From an uncultured Opitutaceae bacterium (GTDB lineage: Bacteria; Verrucomicrobiota; Verrucomicrobiia; Opitutales; Opitutaceae): a DNA stretch of 64,000 nucleotides. The notes under the pieces are model-generated. The model saw nothing but the letters and a program-made list of their open reading frames with translations, made no database searches and was not told the DNA's origin. Below, piece after piece: positions 8,883 to 17,576 of the stretch (positions within the stretch are counted from its first letter, which is position 1; each line of letters opens with the position of its first letter). The stretch is taken from positions 248,001 to 312,000 of the forward strand of contig CALFNN010000070.1 in NCBI GenBank assembly GCA_937902925.1, read 5' to 3'. The translations under genes were made by a program, and so were the position numbers.

Positions 8883-9887
8883 CTAGGGAGCGTCCGGCAC
8901 GGGCGAGCCGAAGTCGGGCGTGCCGTCGGGTTTCCAGTTCAGTTTTTGGACGCGGGTGTGGCGGTTGGGATCGTGCAACGGATCGCCCGGGATGTCGCGG
9001 TAACTCCGCGCGTGGTAAACCAGCAGGTCGGTTTTCCCATCGGGCGTGGTCGTAAAACTGTTGTGGCCGGGACCGAAGACGCCGTTCGCTTCGTTCGTCG
9101 TGAACACGGGCACGGGTGACTTCGTCCACGATTTCGCATCAAGCAGGTCGGCGTTCTCGTCGGCGGTGAGGAGCCCGAGGCAATATTCGGCGCCCGTGCC
9201 GGCCGCGGAGTAGGTCAGGAAAATCCGGCCGTGGCGCTGCAGGATTGCCGGGCCTTCGTTGACCCAGTAGCGGACCTGTTCCCATGGCAGGTCGGGCCGC
9301 GACAGCATCACCTGCGTGCCGGTGATACTGACGGGCGTGTCCATTTTCGCGATGTAGAGGTTGGTGTTGCCCTTGACCTTCGGGTCCTTCTGCGCCCACA
9401 CGAGATAACGCGTGCCGTGGTTCTCGAACGTCGTCGCGTCGAGGGAAAACGACTCCCAGTTGGTCTTCAACTGCCCGCGCTCGATCCACTCGCCCTCGAG
9501 GGGATTGGCGGAGGAATTTTCGAGCACGTAGATGCGGATGTCCCAGATTTTCACCGCGTCGCCCGCGGCGAAATAGACGAACCAGTGGCCGTCGATCCGG
9601 TGCAGCTCCGGCGCCCAGACGTGCGAGCCCATCGGGCCGGTGGCGTGTTGGCGCCAGATCGTCTTCGGCTCGGCGGCCGCGAGCGCATCGATGGTCTTCG
9701 CGCGACGCAGTTCCAGCCGGTCGTATTCGGGGACCGTCCCCATGAAATAGTAATAGCCGTCGGCGTGGTAACTGAGATGTGGATCGGCGCGCTGGCGGAT
9801 GACAGGGTTCGCAAACGTGTCGTCGGCCGCGCGGGCCAAGCCCAGCGCGAGAGCAAACGCGATCACACCCCACCGAAGCGATTGCAT
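8883..9887 (-). CDS. GH43 family alpha-L-arabinofuranosidase-like, secreted
   Basis: The 334-residue protein has a Sec signal peptide and a five-bladed beta-propeller of the GH43 type. The three family carboxylates are visible: base Asp35 in RADPH, pKa-modulating Asp150 in SFSLDATTF, and acid Glu211 in VNEGP. The closest pattern I recall is the exo-1,5-alpha-L-arabinofuranosidase subgroup (GH43_26), but subfamily assignment needs a search. I chose ATG at 9887 because GGTGAG lies 7 bases before it; an in-frame GTG at 9899 would add four residues. It starts 16 bp after the preceding GH43-like gene stops, so the two are co-transcribed. Confidence 0.9.
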   Translation of the reverse strand: MQSLRWGVIAFALALGLARAADDTFANPVIRQRADPHLSYHADGYYYFMGTVPEYDRLELRRAKTIDALAAAEPKTIWRQHATGPMGSHVWAPELHRIDGHWFVYFAAGDAVKIWDIRIYVLENSSANPLEGEWIERGQLKTNWESFSLDATTFENHGTRYLVWAQKDPKVKGNTNLYIAKMDTPVSITGTQVMLSRPDLPWEQVRYWVNEGPAILQRHGRIFLTYSAAGTGAEYCLGLLTADENADLLDAKSWTKSPVPVFTTNEANGVFGPGHNSFTTTPDGKTDLLVYHARSYRDIPGDPLHDPNRHTRVQKLNWKPDGTPDFGSPVPDAP

Positions 9888-9903
9888 CACTCGACTCACC
9901 GCG

Positions 9904-10950
9904 TCAGTTCGCCGCCGCCGGCGGGAGCAGCTCGATGTGCGTCGGCGCGTCGCGATCGCACGTGAGCCAGCCGTCGGCGTAGTGGAGTTCGACGACTTGG
10001 ATGGAGCTGCGTTTCCCGTCGCGCGACGTCGAGTCGGCGGCCACGCCCGGATGCACGAAATAAAACAGGAACGCCCGGTCGCCGCTCAGGATGACCTCGG
10101 GATGGTGGCCGCCGTTCTGGTCGTCTTTCCCGGTGCCGGGCTTGTCGAGCAGGCTCGCCGGCTGGCGCTCCCAAGCAAGAGCGTCGTCCGAGCGGTAGGC
10201 GCCGAGACCGATGTTCCCGAGCAGGTCAATCAGCAGCCAGTAATGCCCGTGCCAGAAAAATGCCAGCGGCGCCTCGCCGCGGTCGCGCGGCAGGTGGGCT
10301 GAGCCCTTGTCGGTCCAGTGATAAAGGTCGGGGCTGTCGGCGTAGAATGTCGTCTTGCCGGTGCGCTCGTTGTTATACCACATGCGCCAGGTGCCGTCGG
10401 GCAAATGGAGCACGCACGGGTCGATGACCTTGTCGGTGACGAGCGGGAGCGTGCCCTCGTATTTCCATTTCTTCAGGTCCGGGCTGGTGACGTGGACGAT
10501 GTTCCGCGGGTGCTGCCAGTCGGTGAAGATACCGGGCACCACGACGACGAACATGTGATAGACACCACGATCGTAGACGAGTGCTGGCGCCCAGAAGGTC
10601 GGAATCTCGACGTCGGTGCCCGGGATGTCCTTCGGAAACTCGACGGTGCCGCGATATTTCCAGTCTGCACCGTCGGTCGATTCCGCGATGCCAATCGGCG
10701 TGCCGTGGACCCACGTGACGGCGGTGAGGCCGGGAACGTTGGCACGGCGGTTGGTGTAGAACATGAGCCATTTCTTTTCCGCGCGATCGTAGATGATCGA
10801 CGGATCGGCGGCGCCGTCGAAAACCGGGTCACGGAACAGAGGCTTCGGGGCGATCTTGCCGGCCGGTTCCACTCCGGGATCGGCGGCGAAGGACGGAGCG
10901 GCGAGGAAGAGCGAGCCGAGAAGCAGCGCGAAGCGGCCAGATAGATTCAT
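9904..10950 (-). CDS. GH43-like five-bladed beta-propeller glycosidase, secreted
   Basis: The 348-residue protein has a Sec signal (residues 1-23) and then a beta-propeller with GH43/GH32-clan features: ADPSIIYD with candidate base Asp49, VIDPCVLHLPDG with candidate Asp177, and RGEAPLAFFWHGHYWLL with candidate acid Glu226. Repeated W..Y/F strand motifs fit five blades. It diverges more from the standard GH43 pattern than the neighbouring two propellers, and I cannot place it in a numbered subfamily. Being third in a run of three propeller enzymes, it probably cleaves a different arabinose (or other pentose) linkage; that role is inferred from position. Confidence 0.85.
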   Translation of the reverse strand: MNLSGRFALLLGSLFLAAPSFAADPGVEPAGKIAPKPLFRDPVFDGAADPSIIYDRAEKKWLMFYTNRRANVPGLTAVTWVHGTPIGIAESTDGADWKYRGTVEFPKDIPGTDVEIPTFWAPALVYDRGVYHMFVVVVPGIFTDWQHPRNIVHVTSPDLKKWKYEGTLPLVTDKVIDPCVLHLPDGTWRMWYNNERTGKTTFYADSPDLYHWTDKGSAHLPRDRGEAPLAFFWHGHYWLLIDLLGNIGLGAYRSDDALAWERQPASLLDKPGTGKDDQNGGHHPEVILSGDRAFLFYFVHPGVAADSTSRDGKRSSIQVVELHYADGWLTCDRDAPTHIELLPPAAAN

Positions 10951-10972
10951 AGATGGGAGACCGGAAGGCCGG

Positions 10973-12199
10973 CTACGGAGCGAACGGCTTGACGATGCGG
11001 AGCGTCTCGCCCGTGTCCTCGATTTCGAACAGCAGCGGATGCGGGCCGCGGCCGTCGGGCGCGTGGAGCACCATCAGCAGTTTGCCGTCGAAGGAATTGA
11101 AGATCATCCCGTGGCCGCCGTTGTCCTGGAAGATCGGCTCCGGCTCCTGGCGCCACGGGCCGGCGAGTTTGCCGGAATCGGAGATCGCGACGCCGAGCAC
11201 GTAGCCGTGCGCGTGATTCCGACTCGACCAGATCATGTAGAGTTTGCCCCTCTTGCCCATGTGCAGATAAGGGCCGTCGGTCACCCAGCCACCCTCGCCC
11301 GCCGGCTCGCTCCACTTCGCGGAGGCGGCAGCGAACAGACGCTTCGGTTCGCCGGCGGCCTCGGACAGGTCGTCCTTGAGCGGCATCGCCTCGATCGTGC
11401 CGTTGGTGATCTGCACCCACTCGTGCGCGAACACCATGTAGGGCACGCCGTCCTCGACCCAGAGCGTGCCGTCGAGGGTCATCATGTCGACGGGAGTCGT
11501 GGCGTGGTTCTGAAATGGCTGGAAAGGTCCCCGCGGCGAATCGCCAACGAGCACCTGCGAACCGCGCGTCACGCGCGGCCGCCACTGCCGCCATTGTTCG
11601 CCAAGGAGGTGCTGGGTGTTGAACGTGAGAAAGAGATAATACTTCCCCTTGTAGCGGTGCATTTCCGGCGCCCAGATGCCGGCCGTGCGAATGTCGCCCC
11701 AGATGTCCGGCGGCGTGCGGAAGATCGCCTTCGGTCCCTGCCAGTTCACAAGGTCGGGGCTCGTCCACTCGCGCACGCCATTGAAGCCGGACGCGATCAT
11801 GTAATACGTCTTCGTGGCGGCATCGGGGAGAATGCAGACGTCCTGCGCGCGGATGGTGTCGAGTTTCGAAATCGCGTCCGAGTCCTCCATACCGCGGCCC
11901 CGGCCGCGGGTGGGTGCGGCGGGTGTGCCGTTGGAAGGCGGAGTCGCGGTCGACTCAGGGGGCACTGTGGATTGTCCTTGAGCGAGAGTGGCTGACTCAG
12001 AGAAAAAACTCGCCACCAGAAGCGCCAACCAAAGTCGGGCTCCGTGGGTGGGGCCGCTTCTCCGAAGCGGCCTGGGTTCCGAGTTGCGAATTACCCCGCA
12101 ACTCAAGCCGGCTCGCCCGTTCGACGAGCTCAGGGTCCCGAGCCTGTCGAGGAAGAGAGCCGGCTCCCCCACGGACCGCGTTTCATCGGAGGCACTCAT
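10973..12199 (-). CDS. GH43 glycosidase with repeat-derived N-terminal extension
   Basis: The 408-residue frame starts at ATG 12199, five bases after the GH51 stop. Residues about 11-52 are encoded by REP-like repeat DNA (12047-12171). A normal signal peptide (ARLWLALLVASFF, about residues 54-74) only begins after that. The mature part is a GH43 propeller: Asp120 in AQDVCILPD, APEMHRYKGKYYLF, Asp243 in TLDGTLW, and VTDGPYLHM, where Asp308 takes the place usually held by the acid Glu. Such TDGP variants occur in part of GH43, so activity is not excluded. No ATG exists between the repeat and the signal peptide; a TTG there could be the true start. It belongs to the arabinan/galactan operon. Confidence 0.85.
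   Translation of the reverse strand: MSASDETRSVGEPALFLDRLGTLSSSNGRAGLSCGVIRNSEPRPLRRSGPTHGARLWLALLVASFFSESATLAQGQSTVPPESTATPPSNGTPAAPTRGRGRGMEDSDAISKLDTIRAQDVCILPDAATKTYYMIASGFNGVREWTSPDLVNWQGPKAIFRTPPDIWGDIRTAGIWAPEMHRYKGKYYLFLTFNTQHLLGEQWRQWRPRVTRGSQVLVGDSPRGPFQPFQNHATTPVDMMTLDGTLWVEDGVPYMVFAHEWVQITNGTIEAMPLKDDLSEAAGEPKRLFAAASAKWSEPAGEGGWVTDGPYLHMGKRGKLYMIWSSRNHAHGYVLGVAISDSGKLAGPWRQEPEPIFQDNGGHGMIFNSFDGKLLMVLHAPDGRGPHPLLFEIEDTGETLRIVKPFAP
12047..12171. repeat. Composite REP-like element in the 5' end of a GH43 gene
   Basis: Two hairpin modules lie side by side. Module 1 (12047-12078) is GGTGGGGCC, then GCTTC/GAAGC arms, then TGGGTT, the same design as 1657-1688. Module 2 (about 12106-12171) has GCCGGCTC arms around CTCAGGGTCCCGAGCCTGTC, and is the reverse complement of the inside of the element at 32584-32654. 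It is translated in frame as part of the GH43 N-terminus. Confidence 0.85.
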
Positions 12200-12204
12200 G
12201 GCGC

Positions 12205-13758
12205 TCACAATTCCAACACGACCACCGATTTCGCCGGCAGCGTGACGCGCAGGTTTCCGCCCGCGAGCGTTGCGCCGTCGAACGCCTGCGGCGCGACCGT
12301 GTCGGGCGCGGCGAAGGTGTTCACGCTGTTGATCGCCGGCGCCGTCAGAACACGGCCGCTCACCGCGGTAGCGGACACGCCCTCGAGCTTGCACTCGACC
12401 GCGATCGGGCGGTTCGGGTCGGCGTTGGTGAACGACACGTGGATTTTTCCGGCGGCGTTGCGCGAGGCGGAGGCGCTGACCGCGGGAATCTTTTCGCCGC
12501 CAACCGCGTAGTCGGGCGACGTAAGCGAAATCGGCAGCGACTTCGCGCCCTGGTGGACGTTGAGCATCTCGAAGACGTGATAGGTCGGCGTGAGCAGGAT
12601 CTTTTCCTTGTCGGTCAGGATCATCGACTGGAGCACGTTGATCATCTGCGCGATGTTGGCCATCGTCACGCGGTCGGCATGCGCCTGAAAGATGTGCAGG
12701 TTGATCGCCGCGAGGATCGCGTCGCGCAGCGAGTTTTGCTGGTAGAGGAAGCCGGGATTCGTGCCGGGCTCGACATCGGTCCAGACGCCCCACTCGTCCA
12801 CCACGAGGCCGACGCGTTTTTGCGGGTCGTATTTGTCCATGATCGCCGAGTGCTTCGTGACGAGCTCCTCCATCTTGAGCGTGTTGCGCAGCGTCGCAAA
12901 ATACTCCGGCTCGCCGAATTTCGTCGCGCTGCCCTTGGGCCCGCGCCAGCTCCCACTCGGCAGCGTGTAGTTGTGGAGCGCGAGGCCGTTCATCCGGCCG
13001 CCGTTTTTCATCAGCGTCTCGGTCCACTCGTAGTTGCCGCCATCCGGGCCGCACGCGATCCGGTTGATCGGGTTCTCGCGGTCGTAGTTTTTGACGAACG
13101 TGTTGTAGCGCCGGAAATTGTCCGCGTAGAACTGCGGCGTCATGTTGCCGCCGCAGCCCCAGCTCTCGTTGCCGATCGCGAGGTAGCGGATCTTCCAGGG
13201 CTTGTCCCGGCCGTTCTTGCGGCGGAGGTTCGCCATCGGCGAGTCGGCGTCGGAGGTCATGTATTCGACCCACTCCATCGCCTCCTGCACGGTGCCACTG
13301 CCGACGTTGAGGCAGATGTAGGGCTCGGCGCCGATCTGCTCGCAGAAATCGAGAAACTCGTGCGTGCCGAAATGATTGTTCTCCACCACGCCGCCCCAGT
13401 GCGTGTTGATCATCGCCGGCCGCGACTCGCGCGGACCGATGCCATCGCGCCAGTGATACTCGTCGGCGAAGCAGCCGCCCGGCCAGCGCACCTGCGGGAC
13501 CTTGAGTTTCTTCAACGCCGCGACGACGTCGCTGCGGATGCCGCGAACGTTGGGGATCGGCGAGTCGGGCTCGACCCAGATGCCCTCGTAGATGCAGCGG
13601 CCGAGATGCTCGGTGAACTGGCCGTAGATGTTCGGGTTGATGACCGCGCCGGGCCGGCTGGCGTCGATGGTCAATTGCGCCACGGCGTCGGCCGGGCGCG
13701 CCAGCGGCGCGAACGCGGCCACGGCCGCCAGGAGGGAGAGCGTGCGGAGGGAGTGCAT
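12205..13758 (-). CDS. GH51 alpha-L-arabinofuranosidase, secreted
   Basis: The 517-residue enzyme removes alpha-L-arabinofuranosyl groups from arabinan and arabinogalactan. A Sec signal occupies about residues 1-28. Family markers run in order: [50 protein letters not shown] with acid/base Glu198, then LVVDEWGVW with nucleophile Glu322, and the C-terminal beta-sandwich ending VVVLEL. ATG at 13758 gives the best signal peptide; a longer open frame continues upstream but lacks features. It is first in the eight-gene run, so the operon promoter should lie in 13759-14026, a stretch that also holds a large inverted repeat. Confidence 0.95.
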   Translation of the reverse strand: MHSLRTLSLLAAVAAFAPLARPADAVAQLTIDASRPGAVINPNIYGQFTEHLGRCIYEGIWVEPDSPIPNVRGIRSDVVAALKKLKVPQVRWPGGCFADEYHWRDGIGPRESRPAMINTHWGGVVENNHFGTHEFLDFCEQIGAEPYICLNVGSGTVQEAMEWVEYMTSDADSPMANLRRKNGRDKPWKIRYLAIGNESWGCGGNMTPQFYADNFRRYNTFVKNYDRENPINRIACGPDGGNYEWTETLMKNGGRMNGLALHNYTLPSGSWRGPKGSATKFGEPEYFATLRNTLKMEELVTKHSAIMDKYDPQKRVGLVVDEWGVWTDVEPGTNPGFLYQQNSLRDAILAAINLHIFQAHADRVTMANIAQMINVLQSMILTDKEKILLTPTYHVFEMLNVHQGAKSLPISLTSPDYAVGGEKIPAVSASASRNAAGKIHVSFTNADPNRPIAVECKLEGVSATAVSGRVLTAPAINSVNTFAAPDTVAPQAFDGATLAGGNLRVTLPAKSVVVLEL

Positions 13759-13915
13759 GGGGCGAAACGGGGTTGATCTCTCGGACACGGGAAGCGTCAG
13801 GCGTGAACTTTGCCGACTCAACACCAACCGCGGCATGACGCGCACTGCTTTTCTGCCAGACAGTCCGCTGGAGATCGAGCGATGCGATCGAGAGATTCGC
13901 CCATGAGATTTGTAT

Positions 13916-13992
13916 TTTGTAGGGCGGGGTCGCCGAACCCCGCCATGCTTGCTCAGCTCTAACGGCGGGGTTCGGCGACCCCGCCCTACAAA
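13916..13992. repeat. GC-rich inverted repeat (BIME-like)
   Basis: Arms 13916-13944 and 13964-13992 are 29-base perfect complements around a 19-base loop (TTTGTAGGGCGGGGTC... and ...GACCCCGCCCTACAAA). Each arm is itself partly palindromic (GCGGGGT/ACCCCGC), as in paired REP sequences. It lies between the GH51 start and the stop of the next gene on the same strand, so it could also end transcription from upstream. Confidence 0.85.
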
Positions 13993-14026
13993 TTCAGCGC
14001 CCGGACCGCGGCAGGTTTGCGATCTC

Positions 14027-15769
14027 TCAATCTTTCGGTGCGGCCACCGCCGCACCCAGCGCCGCTGGGAGCAGCCGCGCGAATTGCGCCCGGGTCGCTT
14101 CGTCGGGCGCGATCCGCATTCCAAGCTCCACGAGGGTGGCGGTCTCCGGCGCGAAACCGTTTTGCGCGAAAAGCTCGGCGGCCTCGTAGACGAGTTCCAC
14201 CCGCCGCGGAAAGAGCCGCACCCCCTCGTCGATCACCGCCAGATGCCCGCGCGCCGGACGGACGGCACAGTGCAGCCAGACGGCGGCAATGAGCTCGTAG
14301 ACCTCGCCGAGGGGCGGCCGCTCCGAGCGGGCCTTGAACAGCGGCGTCAGCACGTCGGCCGCCTGCGCGATGCTGAGTTTGCCATCCGGACCCTCCGGAT
14401 GCGCGCGATGGTCGGCAAACCGGAGCCGCGCGACTTCATACCACGCCCGCGGGCGGACCACGCCGCCCGCCGCGGCGGCCTCGAGATACCCGCGCGCGCC
14501 GGCGTCGTCGCCGGCATCGACTTCACACAGGCCGAGCACGGCCTGCAGGCCCGGGTCGCGCTCGCCATCGTTGTAAGCGTGCATCAGCGTATGCCGCGCC
14601 TGTTCGAGGTATTTCGGCACCACTTCCGGGATCTTGTTCCGGACGAAGCCGATCTCGAGCCGTTCCCAATCGCCCTTGATCCGGTCGATCTCCTCCTCGC
14701 GGGCGTCGTGCAACAGCAGCGCCGGCGGTTTCGCCGACTCCGCCAGGTGCAACCGCAGCGATTTCCGCGCCGCGACCGGCAGATAAGCGGTCAACTGTTC
14801 CTGGATCGCGGCGAAGTCCGCGCCAAAGCATTCTTGAAACAGGGCATCGGAGGTTCCCGCGGCGCTGGAACGCTCGACCCATTTCCACAGCGCCTCGTGC
14901 CGGGCCGGGTCGCTGCCATCGAGCGCCCAGCGCACGAACATCGTCGCCTCCGAGGTCCAGAGCCGCAACCGCGCCCCGGCCTCCTCATCGCGGCCGGGGA
15001 CCGCACCGGTCAGGAGGTCGCGCAACGGCAGTGCCGCAGTCGCCGTCTTGGGATCCTTCTTGAGCGCCGCGGTCGCGTCGTCCGAGACCCAGGTTGCGGC
15101 GGGCAGGATCAGTTCGTCGCCACGAAACTCCACGCGCGCATGCAGGCTCAGGATCGCGTTGACGAACCACGCGGGCAGCGCCGGGACGCGATTCCGCAGC
15201 AGGTAGGCGACGTAGTCGGACGTGAGCGCCATCTGGTCGAAGTTGGTGTCGCCCGGCTCCACGATGGCAAAGACCGCCATGGCATCCGTGTCCCAGAGCC
15301 GCAGGTTGGGCATGAAACTATAGCGCCGCTGCGCCGGCTGAAACCGAATGCCACGCGCCCCCAGGGGAAACGAATCCGCGGGCGGCGCCGCGTCCTTCGG
15401 TTGCCGGCTCAACATATCCGCGATCACTTCCTGCGACGCCGCCGGCTGCAGCGAGGCATCGTAAAAAATCAGCTTCTTCGGGACGGAAAACCCGACCTGC
15501 AGCGATTCCGGCAGCATCAACGCCAGCAACCGGTGCAGCCGGTAGTGGGCGGCGGCCAGTTCGCGCGTCATCTGGTCGTTGCAGCGCGACAGGATTTCGA
15601 AGCCGGGGATTTCCGCGTAACGCCACGGCGGACCCTTCGTCGCTTCCTCGACGATGAACGGCGGCAGCGCCACAACGCCCTCGGCCGCCCGCGCCACGAC
15701 GGCGAACGCCAGCGCCAGCAGCAGGACGCTGGCGAGAAGGCGGTGGGAAAGGCGGTGGAAATTCACCAT
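14027..15769 (-). CDS. Secreted protein with degenerate gluzincin-like motif and helical repeats (paralogue 1)
   Basis: The 580-residue protein has a Sec signal (residues 1-29). The opening [10 protein letters not shown], the middle segment and the TPR-like C-terminal half are shared with the 592-residue protein at 42409-44187. Residues 184-190 (SDYVAYL) and 199-205 (PAWFVNA) align with places where peptidase MA-like/DUF1570 proteins carry HExxH and WFxEGLA. Here both His residues and the Glu ligand are absent, so zinc peptidase activity is not expected. Residues about 370-560 look like helical repeats. Function unknown; a periplasmic scaffold or binding role is conceivable. It is divergent from the DUF1080 gene. 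Confidence 0.88.
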   Translation of the reverse strand: MVNFHRLSHRLLASVLLLALAFAVVARAAEGVVALPPFIVEEATKGPPWRYAEIPGFEILSRCNDQMTRELAAAHYRLHRLLALMLPESLQVGFSVPKKLIFYDASLQPAASQEVIADMLSRQPKDAAPPADSFPLGARGIRFQPAQRRYSFMPNLRLWDTDAMAVFAIVEPGDTNFDQMALTSDYVAYLLRNRVPALPAWFVNAILSLHARVEFRGDELILPAATWVSDDATAALKKDPKTATAALPLRDLLTGAVPGRDEEAGARLRLWTSEATMFVRWALDGSDPARHEALWKWVERSSAAGTSDALFQECFGADFAAIQEQLTAYLPVAARKSLRLHLAESAKPPALLLHDAREEEIDRIKGDWERLEIGFVRNKIPEVVPKYLEQARHTLMHAYNDGERDPGLQAVLGLCEVDAGDDAGARGYLEAAAAGGVVRPRAWYEVARLRFADHRAHPEGPDGKLSIAQAADVLTPLFKARSERPPLGEVYELIAAVWLHCAVRPARGHLAVIDEGVRLFPRRVELVYEAAELFAQNGFAPETATLVELGMRIAPDEATRAQFARLLPAALGAAVAAPKD

Positions 15770-15904
15770 GGGGCGCGGGTTCGGATGGTGCGACGGTAAC
15801 TAGGCCGAGGAGTTCCAATGTCGAACGAAACCATGACCGCCCGCCGCACTTCTCGCGGTGAAATCCTCGCCAATCCCGGCGGCGCTGCCCATCATGGTGC
15901 CCGC

Positions 15905-16558
15905 ATGAACCCAAAGCTCCCCACCCTGCTCGCTCCGCTCCTTGCGCTGGTCGCCCTCGCGTCCGTCCGCCCCGCCGTCGCCGCCGACACCGGCCGCGTC
16001 GCACTCTGGAACGGGAAGGATATTGCCGGCTGGAGCGTCTTTCTCGGCGACGCGACGGTCGACCGGCAAAGTGTGTGGCGCGTGAGCGACGGCGTGCTGC
16101 ATCTCGCCACCAAGGCGAGCGGCTATCTCAAGACAGAAAAGACCTATGCGAACTACCACCTGCACGTCGAATGGCGGTGGCCGAAGGACGCGCCCGTCAA
16201 TACCAACAGCGGCGTGCTCGTGCACCTCAATGGCGAGGACAAGGTCTGGCCCGCGTGCTTCGAGTGCCAGTTGAAGCACGGCAACGCCGGCCAGGTTGTC
16301 GGCATGGGCCTCGATATTCCCGCCGCCCCGATGGACAACAACCGCAAGCGCGCGCCGAAATTCGCCGCCTCGTCCGAGAAGCCGCTCAACGAATGGAATA
16401 CCTACGAGATCTATTGCCGGGGTGACACGATCGAGGTTTTCATCAACGGCGTGCGCCAGAACTTCGTGGAAAAATTGCCCGTGGGCGCCGGCAACGTCGC
16501 GCTGCAGATGGAGGGCTTCCCGATCGATTTCCGCAACGTGTGGCTGGAGCCGCTGTGA
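15905..16558 (+). CDS. DUF1080 family protein (3-keto-disaccharide hydrolase family), secreted
   Basis: The 217-residue protein starts at ATG 15905, which places a clean signal peptide (LLAPLLALVALASV) at the N-terminus; an upstream in-frame ATG at 15818 would put 29 unlikely residues before it. The mature part is one concanavalin-like jelly roll of the DUF1080 type: LWNGKDIAGWSVF, GYLKTEKTYANYHLHVEWRW, NSGVLVHL, CFECQLKHGNAGQVVGMG, WNTYEIYCRGDTIEVFING and DFRNVWLEPL. Members of this family hydrolyse or eliminate 3-keto-glycosides. The two Gfo/Idh/MocA oxidoreductases nearby could supply the 3-keto sugars; that link is inference. It is the only plus-strand gene in the first 24 kb. Confidence 0.92.
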   Translation: MNPKLPTLLAPLLALVALASVRPAVAADTGRVALWNGKDIAGWSVFLGDATVDRQSVWRVSDGVLHLATKASGYLKTEKTYANYHLHVEWRWPKDAPVNTNSGVLVHLNGEDKVWPACFECQLKHGNAGQVVGMGLDIPAAPMDNNRKRAPKFAASSEKPLNEWNTYEIYCRGDTIEVFINGVRQNFVEKLPVGAGNVALQMEGFPIDFRNVWLEPL

Positions 16559-16605
16559 GCTTCGCATCCCTCGTCCGATACGGACACGGCGTCGAGGCGC
16601 CGGAG

Positions 16606-16965
16606 TCAGGCCTCTTTTTCCCGGCGCTCCATCCACAATATCCAAATTTCTCCGGATATCGTGGAATAATTTTCCACCGGCCCCGCCGTTTTTGAGCCGC
16701 CGAAACAATCGCAAAACACCTCGTGGACCATCGCCAAGATGCCTTCTGCCGCATGAGCGCCAGGTAATCTGCGGAGAATCATACAGGCTTCCAAATCATA
16801 CTCGCGTGCCGGGCCATGGCCGATGCCCATCGGGTCGTGCCGAAAAAGCAATGCACTGACCAGGTCGAACAGCGCGCCGTGGCGTCGCCGCAATTCTTCC
16901 CTGGCGCGGGCGAAAGATTCCGGTCGGTCCAAGTCATCTCTCCGCGATGGCAATGGCGGAATCAT
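16606..16965 (-). CDS. Small conserved cytoplasmic protein, function unknown
   Basis: The 119-residue protein lacks a signal peptide or membrane segment. Its pattern, ALLFRHDPMGIGHG, then EYDLEACMILRRL, then an acidic/hydrophobic helix ending VHEVFCDCFG, matches a widespread family of roughly 100-residue bacterial proteins with DPxGI...EYDPE...L motifs that have no assigned function. Coding bias is a little weaker than in the neighbours, so confidence is moderate. It is convergent with the DUF1080 gene and separated from the next gene by 54 bp. Confidence 0.72.
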   Translation of the reverse strand: MIPPLPSRRDDLDRPESFARAREELRRRHGALFDLVSALLFRHDPMGIGHGPAREYDLEACMILRRLPGAHAAEGILAMVHEVFCDCFGGSKTAGPVENYSTISGEIWILWMERREKEA

Positions 16966-17019
16966 GCTTTCGTTGCCGAACTCTGGATGAGCATTTCGTG
17001 ATCTTCGGCAGACCCTCGG

Positions 17020-17409
17020 CTATTTTTCCTTCACGCGCTTCGCGACCAGTTCCTCCGTGGCAAAATCGCCGACCTTGCGCGTCAGCTTGAGTTCGTCGCC
17101 GTCGAGCTTGCCGGTGTATTCGATGCGGATCTCCTGGTCCTGGAATTTCAGCGGCTCGACGAACGATACCACGTCCTTCGCGATCTTGCCTTCCTGCAAC
17201 TCGACGTCGCCCTTCGCATCCTGCCGCTCGAACGTCGCCTTGCCGGTGACCTTCTCGCCGTCGGCCTTCAGGTCGAAGACGTATTTCTGCACGCCGATCT
17301 GCGTGTCGAACTCGGCTTTCCATTTGCCGGTGAGGTCCGCGGCACGCGCGGAAACAAAGAGGGCCAGCGCGAACGCGGCCGGGATCAGGATGCGATAGCG
17401 TGTATTCAT
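17020..17409 (-). CDS. Small secreted beta-rich protein, function unknown
   Basis: The 129-residue protein has a signal peptide (ILIPAAFALALFVSARA) and a mature part of about 105 residues made of alternating polar/hydrophobic strands: DLTGKWKAEFDT, YVFDLKADGEKVTGKATF, IRIEYTGKLDGDELKLTRKV. This suggests a small lipocalin-like or jelly-roll fold. Similar single-domain secreted proteins occur widely in Verrucomicrobia and Planctomycetes without known function. ATG 17409 is chosen over an upstream in-frame start because it puts the signal peptide at the N-terminus. Confidence 0.85.
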   Translation of the reverse strand: MNTRYRILIPAAFALALFVSARAADLTGKWKAEFDTQIGVQKYVFDLKADGEKVTGKATFERQDAKGDVELQEGKIAKDVVSFVEPLKFQDQEIRIEYTGKLDGDELKLTRKVGDFATEELVAKRVKEK

Positions 17410-17508
17410 GGGGTGCTCCAAAGGCCGTGAATTTACCGGCCCCACCGCCTAGACTAAATCGTCCACAACGCCAGCCCGCAGTGGCCGGAGCGGCTTTAGA
17501 AGAACTGC

Positions 17509-17551
17509 AGCCGGGGTCGTTGACCTCGGCCCGCGGACAGCGACCCCGGCT
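17509..17551. repeat. REP-like hairpin between two minus-strand genes
   Basis: Arms AGCCGGGGTCG (17509-17519) and CGACCCCGGCT (17541-17551) are perfect complements with a 21-base loop. It starts about 26 bp beyond the stop at 17577 (downstream of it on the minus strand), where it could attenuate read-through into the next gene, and resembles common short interspersed GC palindromes. Confidence 0.75.
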
Positions 17552-17576
17552 ACAATTTTGTTTGCCGCGCCCGGCG

